Assembly (NCBI RefSeq): GCF_963678635.1
Contig: NC_087071.1
Span: forward strand, 7,953,605 to 8,017,604
Length of the DNA: 64,000 nucleotides
Source of the DNA: Symsagittifera roscoffensis
Taxonomy: Eukaryota > Xenacoelomorpha > Acoela > Convolutidae
Direction of reading: 5' to 3'
The notes beneath the pieces are model-generated. The model saw only the letters and a program-made list of their open reading frames with translations, did not search any database and was not told the DNA's origin. Positions 47,332-58,499 of this stretch are shown piece after piece (position 1 is the first letter of the stretch; each line of letters starts with the position of its first letter). The position numbers were made by a program, and so were the translations under genes.

Positions 47332-48608
47332 CACTTGCTGACCAAGTGAACAAATGGTACGAGCTAGAGTCGTATGGCACGTTTAAACAAGCTGATCCCC
47401 GTTCCTCAGCTGATAAACGTGCACAAAAAGTTCTTGACTCTACCACGATTCATGATGGCAGTCGTTACATTGTCGGAATGCTCTGGGCTGATGACAACAT
47501 TCATCTTACCGATAACTTTTACGCTTCGTTAGTCCAGTTTAAGTCTCTTGAAAAGCGTCTAGAGAAAGATTTAAATCTGAAAACTCAATACGCATCAGAT
47601 ATCCGAAGTGATGTCGAGAAGGGTTACGTGGTCCCGGTTAGCCCTCACGACTCAAAAAACCGTTCAGACCGAGAATGGTACGTACCGCACCACCCAGTTT
47701 TAAATCCGAACAAACCCGGCAAAGTTTGGCGCGTTTTAAACGGTGCTTCTAGGTTTCACGGCAATTCACTGAATAACTCCCTTCTCGTCGGCCCCGATCT
47801 GCTTCAGAACCTTTTATTCGTTTTAATGCGCTTCCGAGAGCATAAATACGCACTTTCCGCAGATATCGAAGGCATGTTTATGCAGGTCGGCTTACTAGAA
47901 AGCGATCAACGTTCCTTGCGTTTTTTGTGGTGGGAGGACCCCACATCACATGTGAGTGTATTTCAATATACAAGGCATATATTTGGAGCGAAAGATTCTC
48001 CGACATGTGCTAACTATGCTCTTCGCCGAACAGCCGTCGATAACCAAGATCTTTACCCCGATATCGATTGCGCCGTGCTTAACAACTTTTACATGGATGA
48101 CTGCCTTGGGTCTGTGAAAAACCCAGAAACTGCTTTAAGGTTAAGTCGCAGTTTAGTTGAACTGCTTAAGTTGGGTGGGTTTAATCTTATAAAATTTATT
48201 AGCAACGTTCCCAATTTGTCTTCGAAACTAAATCCCCCTAAGACCAGCGCTAACAACAGTAAGGAAATTATTACCGCTGCGATTAATCCGGAAACCGCAT
48301 CGCATGTTCTCGGTCTCAAATGGGACCACGTCACCGATACATTGGTTGTGAGCAGAGGAGTCAACCGCGAACTCAAAGACTCTCTTACGCAGCGATCGGT
48401 CCTTAGTTTTGTGTCCTCCGTGTTCGACCCCATAGGTCTTCTCGCCCCGTATACCGTACGCGCACGTTTGTTACTGAAAGATATCTGGAGATTGAGTGGC
48501 CAACAGTGGACGACCCACTGCCAATTGAGTTGTACCGCAGAATCACTGAATGGCACTCTGGCTTGCGCCAGTTTTAGGGCAGCTCAAAATACCTCGTTGC
48601 TATTTTGA
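47332..48608 (+). CDS. BEL reverse transcriptase
   Basis: Reading is open from about 47,310 (CNVEDVALADQVNKWYELESYG) and continues through 48,608. BEL-type RT motifs are WYELESYGTFKQADPRS, WADDNIHL, KGYVVPV, WRVLNGASRFHGNSLNNSLLVGPDLL, ADIEGMFMQV (first catalytic Asp) and LRFLWW. FGAKDSPTCANYAL and the active-site YMDD (48,090-48,101) follow, then GFNLIKFISN. VLGLKWD and the connection FDPIGLLAPYTVRARLLLKDIW complete it. All catalytic aspartates are present. After QQW the register is lost near 48,510: the codons that follow to 48,608 are not homologous, while the correct continuation lies in another frame. Confidence 0.92.
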
Positions 48609-49121
48609 CTTCTCAGTAGATGAGGTTGAGCTGCACATCTTCGACGATAGCTCATTGGACGTTTTCTGTTCTGTAGCCTTCCTTCGAGCTCAAAAAACGC
48701 CTGTTCCAAATGTCAACTAGCGTTTGTTTTTGGTAAAGCAAGGGTAGCCCCGATGAAGGTGCTTTCAATTCCGACGTTGGAACTTCAGGCTGCGCTTCTT
48801 GCCAGTCGCCTGAAGGATGATATCAAGAAAGCTCTGACACTGAGTATTTCCAAAGTGTTCATGTGGACTGACAGCACAACAGTCCTTCAGTGGTTGAACT
48901 CGATAAGCAAACAGCCCGTGTTTGTAGCCAATCGAGTAGCAGAGATTCTGGAGTCAAAATCAATTGACCAATGGTTCCATGTTTTGAGTGGAGACAACCC
49001 CGCTGACACCGGAACTAGAGGTATTACTGCTGACTCCCTCAAGCAAAGCAGTTGGGTAAACGGCCCTTCCTTTTTGAAAACTTCTGATTGGCCTTTCAAT
49101 CCAAAAAAGGGAAGTTACTGA
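48609..49121 (+). CDS. BEL RNase H
   Basis: The open frame 48,753-49,121 shows MKVLSIPTLELQAALLASRL (catalytic Glu context), KVFMWTDSTTVLQWL (Asp), FVANRVAEI and HVLSGDNPADTGTRGI (terminal Asp), the standard BEL/Pao RNase H series. Between 48,540 and 48,750 the sequence is frame-broken, with stops (for example near 48,606 and 48,718). This is where the DASxxA-type start of the domain would lie. The enzyme would remove the RNA strand during cDNA synthesis. Confidence 0.85.
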
Positions 49122-49775
49122 CAAAATTCGCCTGGATGGTCCGGTCTACGATCTAAACGAGGGTTTTGAGGTCTGTTCCAATTTTCCGTGCACTGCAGTT
49201 TCGACTGACTTTGCCTTCCCTTGGGAAGAGTATAGCTCGTTCTCCAAGATAAAGCGACTGTTCGCATATATGTTGAGACTCTCACCAAAGCATAGACATT
49301 TCAGATCACCAGATAAGGCCAAAATTGATCCAGCAGAACTTGTTATTTCAGAGGAAAAACTTTTGCAACTTTCGCAGGTAGAGTCATTCCAAGCTGAAAG
49401 TAAACAATTAGCAGCTGGAAAATATGTGAAAACGTCGAGCCGTATATCATCTTATTCGCCTTTTATCGGGCCGAAAGGTTTAATTAGATCTACCGGCCGT
49501 ATCCAACGTCTCTCTGCAACCGCATTCGAAACTCGAAAATTTTGGATAGCCACCATCGCCTAATCCGATTGTTTCTCCGTTTTTATCACATTAAGCATGA
49601 ACATCAGTCAGTCGATTACCTTCGTTCCGTCATTCATCAGCAATTTGTTGTACTACGCTTAAGATCTGCACTAAGAGCTATTGAAACACATTGCGTGTGC
49701 TGTAGGAAGCGAAAAGCGAAAACCGTTACTCCAATGATGTCTGACCTTCCCGCGGAGCGTCTAGGTTACCGCTAG
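49122..49775 (+). pseudogene. BEL integrase N-terminal region, two frames
   Basis: Frame 49,270-49,563 is the linker before integrase (ending SYSPFIGPKGLIRSTGRIQRLS). It switches near 49,535 to frame 49,542-49,775, which holds the zinc finger: HHRLIRLFLRFYHIKHEHQSV for the histidines and THCVCCRKRKA for the cysteines. It switches again near 49,765. Confidence 0.8.
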
Positions 49776-50698
49776 CCACCGTTCTCGAACTGTGCGGCGT
49801 CGATTATTTTGGACCATTTCATGTAACCATTCGTCGATCTTCCGAGAAACGCTGGGGTTTTCTATTTACTTGCTTAACGACTCGCGCAATTCACATTGAG
49901 TTGGTTCCATCCATGGACACAAGTTCATGTGTGATGGCTATCAAGCGCTTTATTTCTAGGCGAGGAACAGCCTCAATAATTTGGTCGGACAACGGAACAA
50001 ATTTTGTAAGAGCCGAAAAAGAGCTTCTTCTGTGCATCAAAAATTGGAACGCAGAAGCTCCACTGTTGCTCGTACACAAAGGCATTAAGTGGAAGTATAA
50101 TCCGCCAAGTGCACCACATCAAGGTGGAGCATGGGAACGAATGGTGCGCAGTTGTAAGCGTGTGTTTTATGCAATCTTAGGGTCAAGAAAATTGACTGAC
50201 GAGATTTTGAACACAACCATGTGCCTAGTTGAAGGTTCACTAAACACCCGTCCACTCACTCCCGTTTCTGACGACCCCGATAGTCTTGAGGCTTTGACGC
50301 CGAATCATTTCCTCTTAGGTCAGCACAGTCTAACGTTTCCGTCTCTAAGGTCGAGTGAAAACTATTCTCACTCTAAGCGCTATGCCCGTGCGCAGTCGTA
50401 CGCAAACGCAATTTGGCAGCGATGGTTAAGTGAGTACGTCCCTACACTCAATAAACGAGTTAAGTGGCATGCTCCTCCCAAATACTCTTTGAAAACGGGA
50501 GATATGGTGTGGTTAGTTGAATCCACTAGCCCCAGGGGCCACTACCCACTAGCACGCATAACGTCGCTAAACTACGGCAAAGACAACACCGCCCGCTCCG
50601 CAAACCTAAGGACCGTTTCCGGAAACTATACTCGGCCGCTCGTTAAGCTCGTTCCGGTTCTCGCTCCTTCGGGGGTGGAGGATGTTAATGCTACTTAG
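49776..50698 (+). CDS. BEL integrase core and C-terminal domain
   Basis: The core is open from about 49,776. The catalytic residues are Asp in CGVDYFGPF (GAT at 49,802), Asp in IIWSDNGTNF and Glu in GGAWERMVRS, the latter two with 48 residues between them as in BEL/Pao. Downstream EGSLNTRPLTPVSDDPDSLEALTPNHFLLG and KRVKWHAPPKYSLKTGDMVWLVE...GHYPLARI form the BEL C-terminal (DUF5641-type) domain. The stop TAG at 50,696 lies inside the 3' LTR, so the last residues are encoded by LTR bases. This domain looks intact. Confidence 0.92.
50671..50682 (+). other. BEL polypurine tract
   Basis: gggggtggagga directly abuts the right LTR. It has one T in an otherwise all-purine run, and it overlaps the end of pol. 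Confidence 0.8.
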
Positions 50699-51141
50699 CA
50701 TTAAAGTATGAAAGTTTAGTATAAAGCCAGTATAGTTGCTTAGCAATATCAGCTATATAGCTCAGCGTATACATAAGGCGTTCCGGGGAGTTTGGCGTGG
50801 GTTCGATTATTACCTAAGTCGTTTCATTTGAGAATCCTATTTGAGCCGAACCTGACAGAACATAAAATGCTAATATTTTAATCGGTTCAAAATTGGTTTG
50901 CAATTGAGTTTCTGTTAATTAAACTGCGTGAACTAAAAATGAACTCAATCTGAAAAAACACATAAGTCACACAAATCAGGGCATGAACAAGCCCACTTTT
51001 TAACTTGATACGTGTAATGTTGTTGCTAATTCCGTGCATTGAAAATTACTAAAATTCGCCGTTTATTGATTCTCTTGAAATAAACCGATTCTGTTTCCTG
51101 TTTTAATAAGTTATAAAAAAGTTATAAAAAAGGCCAGAATA
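50683..51141 (+). repeat. BEL element right (3') LTR
   Basis: Matches 41,957-42,416 at about 95% by eye. It begins TGTTAATGCTA and ends CCAGAATA, followed by the CAAGT target repeat. It contains the pol stop codon near its start. Confidence 0.95.
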
Positions 51142-51146
51142 CAAGT
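51142..51146. other. Target-site duplication CAAGT, right
   Basis: Second copy of the duplication at 41,952-41,956. Confidence 0.9.
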
Positions 51147-52134
51147 CATATTTGTCGAAGCCCATTCGCTCCCAAGTTTTGATTGGTATTACACTCAAGA
51201 CCGCACCAGTATCGAGTAACCCACGCAAGTGAGTCTTTTTGCCACTTATGTCAAGCACGTGTGCTGACACGTCTGCCTCTGTCCCAATGTGCATTGCATC
51301 TTCCTCCAGCATGGCAGAGTGTCCAATCGATCTCACTTTTAGATCTTCTCTTCCTACGTAGATCTGCCCTACTAGATCTTCATCGCATGTTATCATTGTT
51401 TTCGTATAGATGTTTATCCCATCTATATTTAGCATCACCTCATGCGGACCATAAGCTTCTGTGTACCTGTTGTCAACTCGGACTGCCTTGCTACTCCCTC
51501 TTGTAAGTAGTGCCCGTACTGCTCTAGAAGTCGTTTGTGGTCTTATACCACTCAAGTAGTCGGCGTACACATCAATGTGCTTTATTGTCTGGTCGCTGGG
51601 TTCGCTCAAGTTTCTGGTCACCTCATGGCCGCCCACGGTGATTATTGACATTATTCTAGCCCCAATTTTCGTTATACCGAATAGTTTTCCCGTCACCTTT
51701 TTCACAGTGTTGCAGTTTCCAATCATTGTGGACCCCGCTTCACCCTCTGGTGTTGACTTCGAGCAAGCTAATGCCTCATTGAATTTCTGTCTATCGATCT
51801 CTTGCTTTAGTCGTTGTTCTATTTCTTTTGCCACCAGGTCTTGCTTCACCTTATTGATGGCCTCCGCCACCGCTTTCTCATAATTTATCTCTAGAGTGTT
51901 CCTGGCTGTGGCCTTTATTGTACTATTAACTTGCGTCACATTTTTCACTGTTTTCGTCGGCAGTTCCGTGCTCGGTGCTTCTAAGTTCTTTGTTTCAAAC
52001 TCGTTTTGTCTATTCCGCTGATTCTGCACCGCCGCTAATGCCAATTTATGTTTGGGTGACTCTGGTCCTTGACCGCTTCCCAAAACAAAAAACAATCCAT
52101 TCTGAAGTGCCCTTCCTGATTGCGGAAGAAGCAC
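51142..52134 (-). CDS. Gypsy gag-pol junction and protease (N-terminal half)
   Basis: An open frame of about 330 codons up to the BEL junction. Residues 90-125 form a charged helical segment (EKAVAEAINKVKQDLVAKEIEQRLKQEIDRQK). Near the end, LRGLLDTGAVLSVIPIKTW carries the retropepsin signature D-T-G (about 51,190-51,215) with the following hydrophobic strand. The frame stops being Gypsy at 51,141, where BEL LTR begins; the few codons beyond are accidental. The remaining protease motif lies at 41,800-41,951. Confidence 0.88.
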
Positions 52135-52288
52135 CTTGCACCTAGCTTGATGATTAAACCACTATAGAACTCGTGCTCTTCCATCTGGCTCATGTCCTCC
52201 TCATCTGGTGCGTATCCTAGACTCTCATGCCCTGTTTAAATGTTGTGCAATCAGCCACGTAGTGATCTGCTGACTCACAATTCGCGCA
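52092..52288 (-). other. Two nucleocapsid zinc knuckles, Gypsy gag
   Basis: Knuckle 1 (52,247-52,288) reads C-x2-C-x4-H-x4-C (CANCESADHYVADC). Knuckle 2 (52,092-52,133) reads CFFRNQEGHFRMDC, in which the second Cys is Arg, so it is damaged. Knuckle 1 is out of frame with the capsid frame that ends at 52,225, showing a frameshift near 52,330. Confidence 0.8.
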
Positions 52289-52842
52289 TGATCTATGTTT
52301 GTCCATGTCATCTCTAGACTTGTACCATGACGACCTTTGAGGTTGGCTCCCCCTTGCGTTTTCCTGTTATCTGAATACGAGTATTTCTTGGGTTTCATCA
52401 GCATGTATTCTCTCGACTTCTGTCTCATCTCTTCCGGAGTCGGTGCGCTATCTTTTGACAATGTGTAGTATGTTGCTAACATTGTTCTCAAGTCATCACT
52501 CTTTACCCCATCAATGAACTTCGAGGCGATGCTAAAGTTTTTTCTGTTCGTCGACTCTCCAGGGTCAATCCTCCTTCTCAAGCTCTCAAGGTCATCCAGG
52601 AACCGATCAATCGATTCATCGTCCCTTTGCCTTTTCTTTTTGAATCGCATCATCGCTTGGTGACCCTTCATGCCCGACCCAAATCGGTTCAACAATATTT
52701 CGAAGATTTTGTCCGCGGTGTCGCGTTCCTCTTCCTTCTTTGCAACCACGCATTTCAACGCCGTGCCTTCTAAGTTGCTAAGTATCGCTGTGCAGGCTTG
52801 TCTCTCATCATTCAAGTTGTATTGTTCTAAATGTAATCCCAT
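52225..52842 (-). CDS. Gypsy gag capsid domain
   Basis: A 205-codon open frame with a retrotransposon-gag domain. It has an N-terminal LNDERQACTAILSNLEGTALKCV, then EILLNRFG...QAMMRFKKKRQRDDESIDRFLDDLESLRRRIDP (the core Gag helix-turn-helix segment), and FIDGVKSDDLRTML. It forms the particle shell in an active element. The last ~35 codons are in the wrong register after a frameshift before the zinc knuckles. Confidence 0.88.
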   Translation of the reverse strand: MGLHLEQYNLNDERQACTAILSNLEGTALKCVVAKKEEERDTADKIFEILLNRFGSGMKGHQAMMRFKKKRQRDDESIDRFLDDLESLRRRIDPGESTNRKNFSIASKFIDGVKSDDLRTMLATYYTLSKDSAPTPEEMRQKSREYMLMKPKKYSYSDNRKTQGGANLKGRHGTSLEMTWTNIDHARIVSQQITTWLIAQHLNRA

Positions 52843-54175
52843 AACTTCTACCCAAGTGTCAATACATCCGTCCGAATCGTCCTTGAATTCTTTCGGCTTT
52901 TTGAATGTTTTCCTGGACTTGCCCCCCCACCTCTATCACTCGAGTCAGTGTTCCTCGTGGCGAAGGCTTCTAGTGTCCTGTTCATCATCTCCCAAGTGCT
53001 TGCCCACGTCATGGCATCTGGCCCTGCGTTGCTGTGAGTCGTGGAGTCCCCTGGACCACTCGTTGTATTTGCCGTTCCACTCTTCATAATTGTTTTGGCA
53101 GCTACTAGTGCTATGTTCACCGCTTCCCGGGTTAAAGGCAACGGTGTTGATTGCCGTTTGTTCCTGTGGTTCCACGAAGTCAACTCTGTTGCCTTGCGAG
53201 CGATCCGCTTCCGGCCTGTCTTGTGACGTAGAGTTTCTCAAGATTGCATCCAATTTTGCCTATATTGCACATGAACTTTCAGCCTGGGTCCTGCTCATTG
53301 CTTCCATCCTCGTTTCCAGACTCCCCAACTGGCTGTTGACATCATCATATCGTTTTTTCATTTGTTGCAGATCTTTTTTGATGTTCTTCTCTCGTTCTTC
53401 GTCAGTGGCATTTACCTTGTCTGACATCTGTTGAATCTTTTCCTCAGTTGCCCTGGCCAGGTTGAAACAGCTGTCCAGGTACTCGTGTTTGTTGTATCTT
53501 AATTATTTTCTTATTACTTCTCTATCCTCCTCGCTGTGCTCCAATTTCTTGTCGATCTGCTCTAGCTTTGCAACAAATCGCCCAGCTCAAGAGAAGTTGT
53601 TTCATGGTCCACTGTTGCCCTGTTGTTGTCTGCTGTTTCCGGTCTGGCTTGGTCTTCGCTTTGGTCAGCTCCTGTCGTTTTCGCGAGTACTGTTCCAAAT
53701 GTTTTGCCTCTCTCGGCTTTCAGTTCTTCCGCTACTGCGTCCCTCGACTTCATCCCGATCATCATCGCCAATTTTTCAGTAAAAGACGTTCTTTTTGCTT
53801 AGGAGTCGTCCTTCACCGTTTCTGGCGTGTTGCCTGTTGTGTCTTCCACAGTGTCTATCGGCGAGAAATCCATTGGCTTTGGATTTGGTTCTTCTGCATT
53901 CGGCATCGGTGTTGACTCCGTCGTTCTTTTTCCACCTCATCCACACTCTGGTCAGGCGTCTCAAGATCAATCTCAATGGCAGGCTCTGTTTGTTTCTCTT
54001 TAGCACCGACTTTCGTCTTGTTTTCAGTGTTACTCCTCGCGCTCACCATGTTAACTGAAAAGTTCCTGTTTGTTACCTTTGGGTCCATTGATGTTATTTT
54101 ACGTAGTGATGAGTTATACTTTGTTTTTGATTCAGTAGATCTCCTTTCGGCCACCGGTACCCTGCTCCGTCTCAT
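52843..54175 (-). pseudogene. Gypsy gag N-terminal region, frameshifted
   Basis: The first ATG is at 54,175 (MRRSRVPVAERRSTESKTK...), open to 53,855. Protein-like sequence then continues in other frames: 53,771-53,562, a coiled-coil-like lysine/glutamate segment at 53,550-53,300 (KLEQIDKKLEHSEEDREVIRK), 53,253-52,945 and 53,183-52,848. At least four register changes and some stops occur. Low-complexity, polar composition is typical of gag N-termini. Confidence 0.7.
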
Positions 54176-54420
54176 TATTTTTATTTATAATTGTTCCTAT
54201 TTACAATATTACTATATACACAATTCTATTCTAAGAATAAAATCTTCTGCGAAAAAATTATTAAAAGGAAATATACAACGTGATAAAAACACTGTTCCCA
54301 GTTCTCTTTCAAACCTTCTGAAAAACTTTCTTTATTTGTGATCACAACCGTACCGGGTTCCGACTAGTCTTATTCTGTTTAATTCTGTCTTAAAACTCTT
54401 ATTATAGCTTTACCCTAATT
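54176..54420. other. Short AT-rich gap before the satellite
   Basis: Contains the upstream edge of the Gypsy element and possibly a fragment of its leader or LTR. No repeat partner found near 34.4-35.6 kb. Confidence 0.35.
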
Positions 54421-56399
54421 TTTTATACCGTTCCACGACTTACAGTTACTGTCCCTACTCTTCTTTGTACAGTCCCAAGCTTTCTCTCTACTGTCCCAAG
54501 ACTGTTCGGTACTGTCCCAGTACTTCTTGTTAGTGTCCCAAGACCCCTGTCCCAAGAGTACTGTCCCAAGACTAGTGTTCCAAGACTACTGTCCCAAGAC
54601 TGTCCCAAGACTGCTGTACCAAGTCTACTGTCCCAAGAGTACTGTCCCAAGGGTAGTGTCCCAAGACTAGTGTCCCAGGACTAGTGTCCCAAGACTAGTG
54701 TCCCAAGACTAGTGTCCCAAGACTACTGTCCCAAGACTAGTGTCCCAAGACTACTGTCCCAAGACTACTATCTTCTTTGTACCGTCCCAAGCTTTCTCTC
54801 TACTGTCCCAAGACTGTTCGGTACTGTACCAGTATTTCTTGTTAGTGTCCCAAGACCCCTGTCCCAAGAGTACTGTCCCAAGACTAGTGTCCCAAGACTA
54901 CTGTCCCAAGACTGTCCCAAGACTTCTGTCCCAAGACTACTGTCCCAAGAGTACTGTCCCAAGGGTAGTGTCCCAAGACTAGTGTCCCAGGACTAGTGTC
55001 CCAAGACTAGTGTCCCAAGACTAGTGTCCCAAGACTACTGTCCCAAGACTAGTGTCCCAAAACTAGTGTCCCAAGACTACTATCTTTTTTGTACCGTCCC
55101 AAGCTTTCACTCTACTGTCCCAAGACTGTTCGGTACTGTCCCAGTACTTCTTGTTAGAGTCCCAAGACCCCTGTCCCAAGAGTACTGTCCCAAGACTAGT
55201 GTTCCAAGACTACTGTCCCAAGACTGTCCCAAGACTGCTGTACCAAGTCTACTGTCCCAAGAGTACTGTCCCAAGGGTAGTGTCCCAAGACTAGTGTCCC
55301 AGGACTAGTGTCCCAAGACTAGTGTCCCAAGACTAGTGTCCCAAGACTACTGTCCCAAGACTAGTGTCCCAAGACTACTGTCCCAAGACTACTATCTTCT
55401 TTGTACCGTCCCAAGCTTTCTCTCTACTGTCCCAAGACTGTTCGGTACTGTACCAGTATTTCTTGTTAGTGTCCCAAGACCCCTGTCCCAAGAGTACTGT
55501 CCCAAGACTAGTGTCCCAAGACTACTGTCCCAAGACTGTCCCAAGACTTCTGTCCCAAGACTACTGTCCCAAGAGTACTGTCCCAAGGGTAGTGTCCCAA
55601 GACTAGTGACCCAAGGGTAGTGTCCCAAGACTAGTGTCCCAAGACAAGTGTCCAAAGACTAGTGTCCCACGACTACTGTACCAAGACTACTGCCCCAAGA
55701 CTACTGTCCCAAGACTAGTGTCCCAAGACTACTATCCCAAGACCACTGTCCCAAGACTACTGTCCCAAGACTACTGTCCCAAGACTAGTGTCCCAAGACT
55801 ACTGTCCTAAGACTACTATCTTCTTTGTACCGTCCCAAGCTTTCTCTCTACTGTCCCAAGACTGTTCGGTACTGTACCAGTATTTCTTGTTAGTGTCCCA
55901 AGACCCCTGTCCCAAGAGTACTGTCCCAAGACTAGTGTCCCAAGACTACTGTCCCAAGACTGTCCCAAGACTTCTGTCCCAAGACTACTGTCCCAAGAGT
56001 ACTGTCCCAAGGGTAGTGTCCCAAGACTAGTGACCCAAGGGTAGTGTCCCAAGACTAGTGTCCCAAGACTAGTGTCCCAAGACTAGTGTCCCAAGACTAG
56101 TGTCCCAAGACTACTGTCCCAAGACTAGTGTCCCAAGACTACTGTCCCAAGACTACTATCTTCTTTGTACCGTCCCAAGCTTTCTCTCTACTGTCCCAAG
56201 ACTGTTCGGTACTGTCCCAGTACTTCTTGTTAGTGTCCCAAGACCCCTGTCCCAAGAGTACTGTCCCAAGACTAGTGTCCCAAGACTACTGTCCCAAGAT
56301 TGTCCCAAGACTGCTGTCCCAAGACTACTGTCCCAAGAGTACTGTCCCAAGGGTAGTGTCCCAAGACTAGTGTCCCAAGACTACTATCCCAAGACCACT

Positions 56400-58292
56400 G
56401 TCCCAAGACTACTGTCCCAAGACTACTGTCCCAAGACTACTGTCCCAAGACTAGTGTCCCAAGACTACTGTCTTCTTTGTACCGTCCCAAGCTTTCTCTC
56501 TACTGTCCCAAGACTGTTCGGTACTGTCCCAGTACTTCTTGTTAGTGTCCCAAGACCCCTGTCCCAAGAGTACTGTCCCAAGATTAGTGTCCCAAGACTA
56601 CTGTCCCAAGACTGTCCCAAGACAGCTGTCCCAAGACTACTGTCCCAAGACTACTATCTTCTTTGTACCGTCCCAAGCTTTCTCCCTACGGTAACCAAGA
56701 CTGTTCGGTACTGTCCCAGTACTTCTTGTTAGTGTCCCAAGACCCCTGTCCAAGAGTACTGTCCCAAGACTAGTGTCCAAAGACTACTGTCCCAAGACTG
56801 TCCCAAGACTGCTGTCCAAAGACTACTGTCCCAAGTTTACTGTCCCAAGGGTAATGTCCCAAGACTAGTGTCCCAAGACTACTATCCCAAGACCACTGTC
56901 CCAAGACTACTGTCCCAAGACTACTGTCCTAAGACTGCTGTCCCAAGACTACTGTCCCAAGAGTACTGTCCCAAGGGTAGTGTCCCAAGACTAGTGTCCC
57001 AAGACTAGTGTCCCAAGGCTGTCCCAAGACTGCTGTCCCAAGACTACTGTCCCAAGACTACTGTCCCAAGACTACTGTCCCAAGACTAGTGTCCCAAGAC
57101 TACTATCCCAAGACCACTATCCCAAGACTACTATCCCAAGACTACTGTCCCAAGACTAGTGTCCCAAGACTAGTGTCCCAAGACTACTGTCCCAAGACTA
57201 CTATCTTCTTTGTACCGTCCCAAGCTTTCTCTCTACTGTCCCATGACTGTTCGGTACTGTCCCAGTACTTCTTGTTAGTGTCCCAAGACCTCTGTCCCAA
57301 GAGTACTGTCCCAAGACTAGTGTCCCAAGACTACTGTCCCAAGACTGTCCCAAGACTACTATCCCAAGACCACTGTCCCAAGACTACTGTCCCAAGACTA
57401 CTGTCCCAAGACTAGTGTCCCAAGACTACTGTCTTCTTTGTACCGTCCCAAGCTTTCTCTCTACTGTCCCAAGACTGTTCGGTACTGTCCCAGTACTTCT
57501 TGTTAGTGTCCCAAGACCCCTGTCCCAAGAGTACTGTCCCAAGATTAGTGTCCCAAGACTACTGTCCCAAGACTGTCCCAAGACAGCTGTCCCAAGACTA
57601 CTGTCCCAAGACTACTATCTTCTTTGTACCGTCCCAAGCTTTCTCCCTACGGTAACCAAGACTGTTCGGTACTGTCCCAGTACTTCTTGTTAGTGTCCCA
57701 AGACCCCTGTCCAAGAGTACTGTCCCAAGACTAGTGTCCAAAGACTACTGTCCCAAGACTGTCCCAAGACTGCTGTCCAAAGACTACTGTCCCAAGTTTA
57801 CTGTCCCAAGGGTAATGTCCCAAGACTAGTGTCCCAAGACTACTATCCCAAGACCACTGTCCCAAGACTACTGTCCCAAGACTACTGTCCTAAGACTGCT
57901 GTCCCAAGACTACTGTCCCAAGAGTACTGTCCCAAGGGTAGTGTCCCAAGACTAGTGTCCCAAGACTAGTGTCCCAAGGCTGTCCCAAGACTGCTGTCCC
58001 AAGACTACTGTCCCAAGACTACTGTCCCAAGACTACTGTCCCAAGACTAGTGTCCCAAGACTACTATCCCAAGACCACTGTCCCAAGACTACTATCCCAA
58101 GACTACTGTCCCAAGACTAGTGTCCCAAGACTAGTGTCCCAAGACTACTGTCCCAAGACTACTATCTTCTTTGTACCGTCCCAAGCTTTCTCTCTACTGT
58201 CCCATGACTGTTCGGTACTGTCCCAGTACTTCTTGTTAGTGTCCCAAGACCTCTGTCCCAAGAGTACTGTCCCAAGACTAGTGTCCCAAGAC
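56400..58292 (+). repeat. Large duplication inside the satellite (~961-bp period)
   Basis: Landmarks at 56,471, 56,657 and 57,204 recur at 57,432, 57,618 and 58,165, all at offset 961. Even private variants are shared (for example the ctccctacggtaaccaag variant and tcccatgactg), so this is a recent duplication. The second copy runs into the assembly gap. Confidence 0.88.
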
Positions 58293-58492
58293 NNNNNNNN
58301 NNNNNNNNNNNNNNNNNNNNNNNNNNNNNNNNNNNNNNNNNNNNNNNNNNNNNNNNNNNNNNNNNNNNNNNNNNNNNNNNNNNNNNNNNNNNNNNNNNNN
58401 NNNNNNNNNNNNNNNNNNNNNNNNNNNNNNNNNNNNNNNNNNNNNNNNNNNNNNNNNNNNNNNNNNNNNNNNNNNNNNNNNNNNNNNNNNNN
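58293..58492. other. Assembly gap of 200 N
   Basis: Exactly 200 undetermined bases inside the satellite. The round number suggests a placeholder, so the true array length is unknown. Confidence 0.98.
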
Positions 58493-58499
58493 ACTGTCC

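Larger units (their letters stand above)
41957..51141 (+). mobile_element. BEL/Pao LTR retrotransposon, full length, degenerate
   Basis: A 9,185-bp element with 460-bp (left) and 459-bp (right) LTRs, a CAAGT target duplication, a primer-binding site beginning TGG three bases after the left LTR, and a polypurine tract directly before the right LTR. Coding order is an extra ORF, gag with CCHC knuckles, protease, RT, RNase H and integrase, as in the BEL/Pao superfamily. The LTRs differ at about 22 positions plus one single-base indel (my count by eye), about 95% identity, so the insertion is not recent. Gag-pol carries at least two in-frame stops and about six frame changes, so this copy is not autonomous. 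It lies inside the minus-strand Gypsy element in opposite orientation. Confidence 0.96.
51142..54300 (-). mobile_element. Minus-strand Ty3/Gypsy element, 5' part
   Basis: Gag and the first half of protease of the element whose pol lies at 35,621-41,956. The upstream boundary is not defined: no LTR or primer-binding site is recognisable between the first gag ATG (54,175) and the satellite that begins near 54,420. The 5' LTR is therefore probably lost or replaced. Confidence 0.88.
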
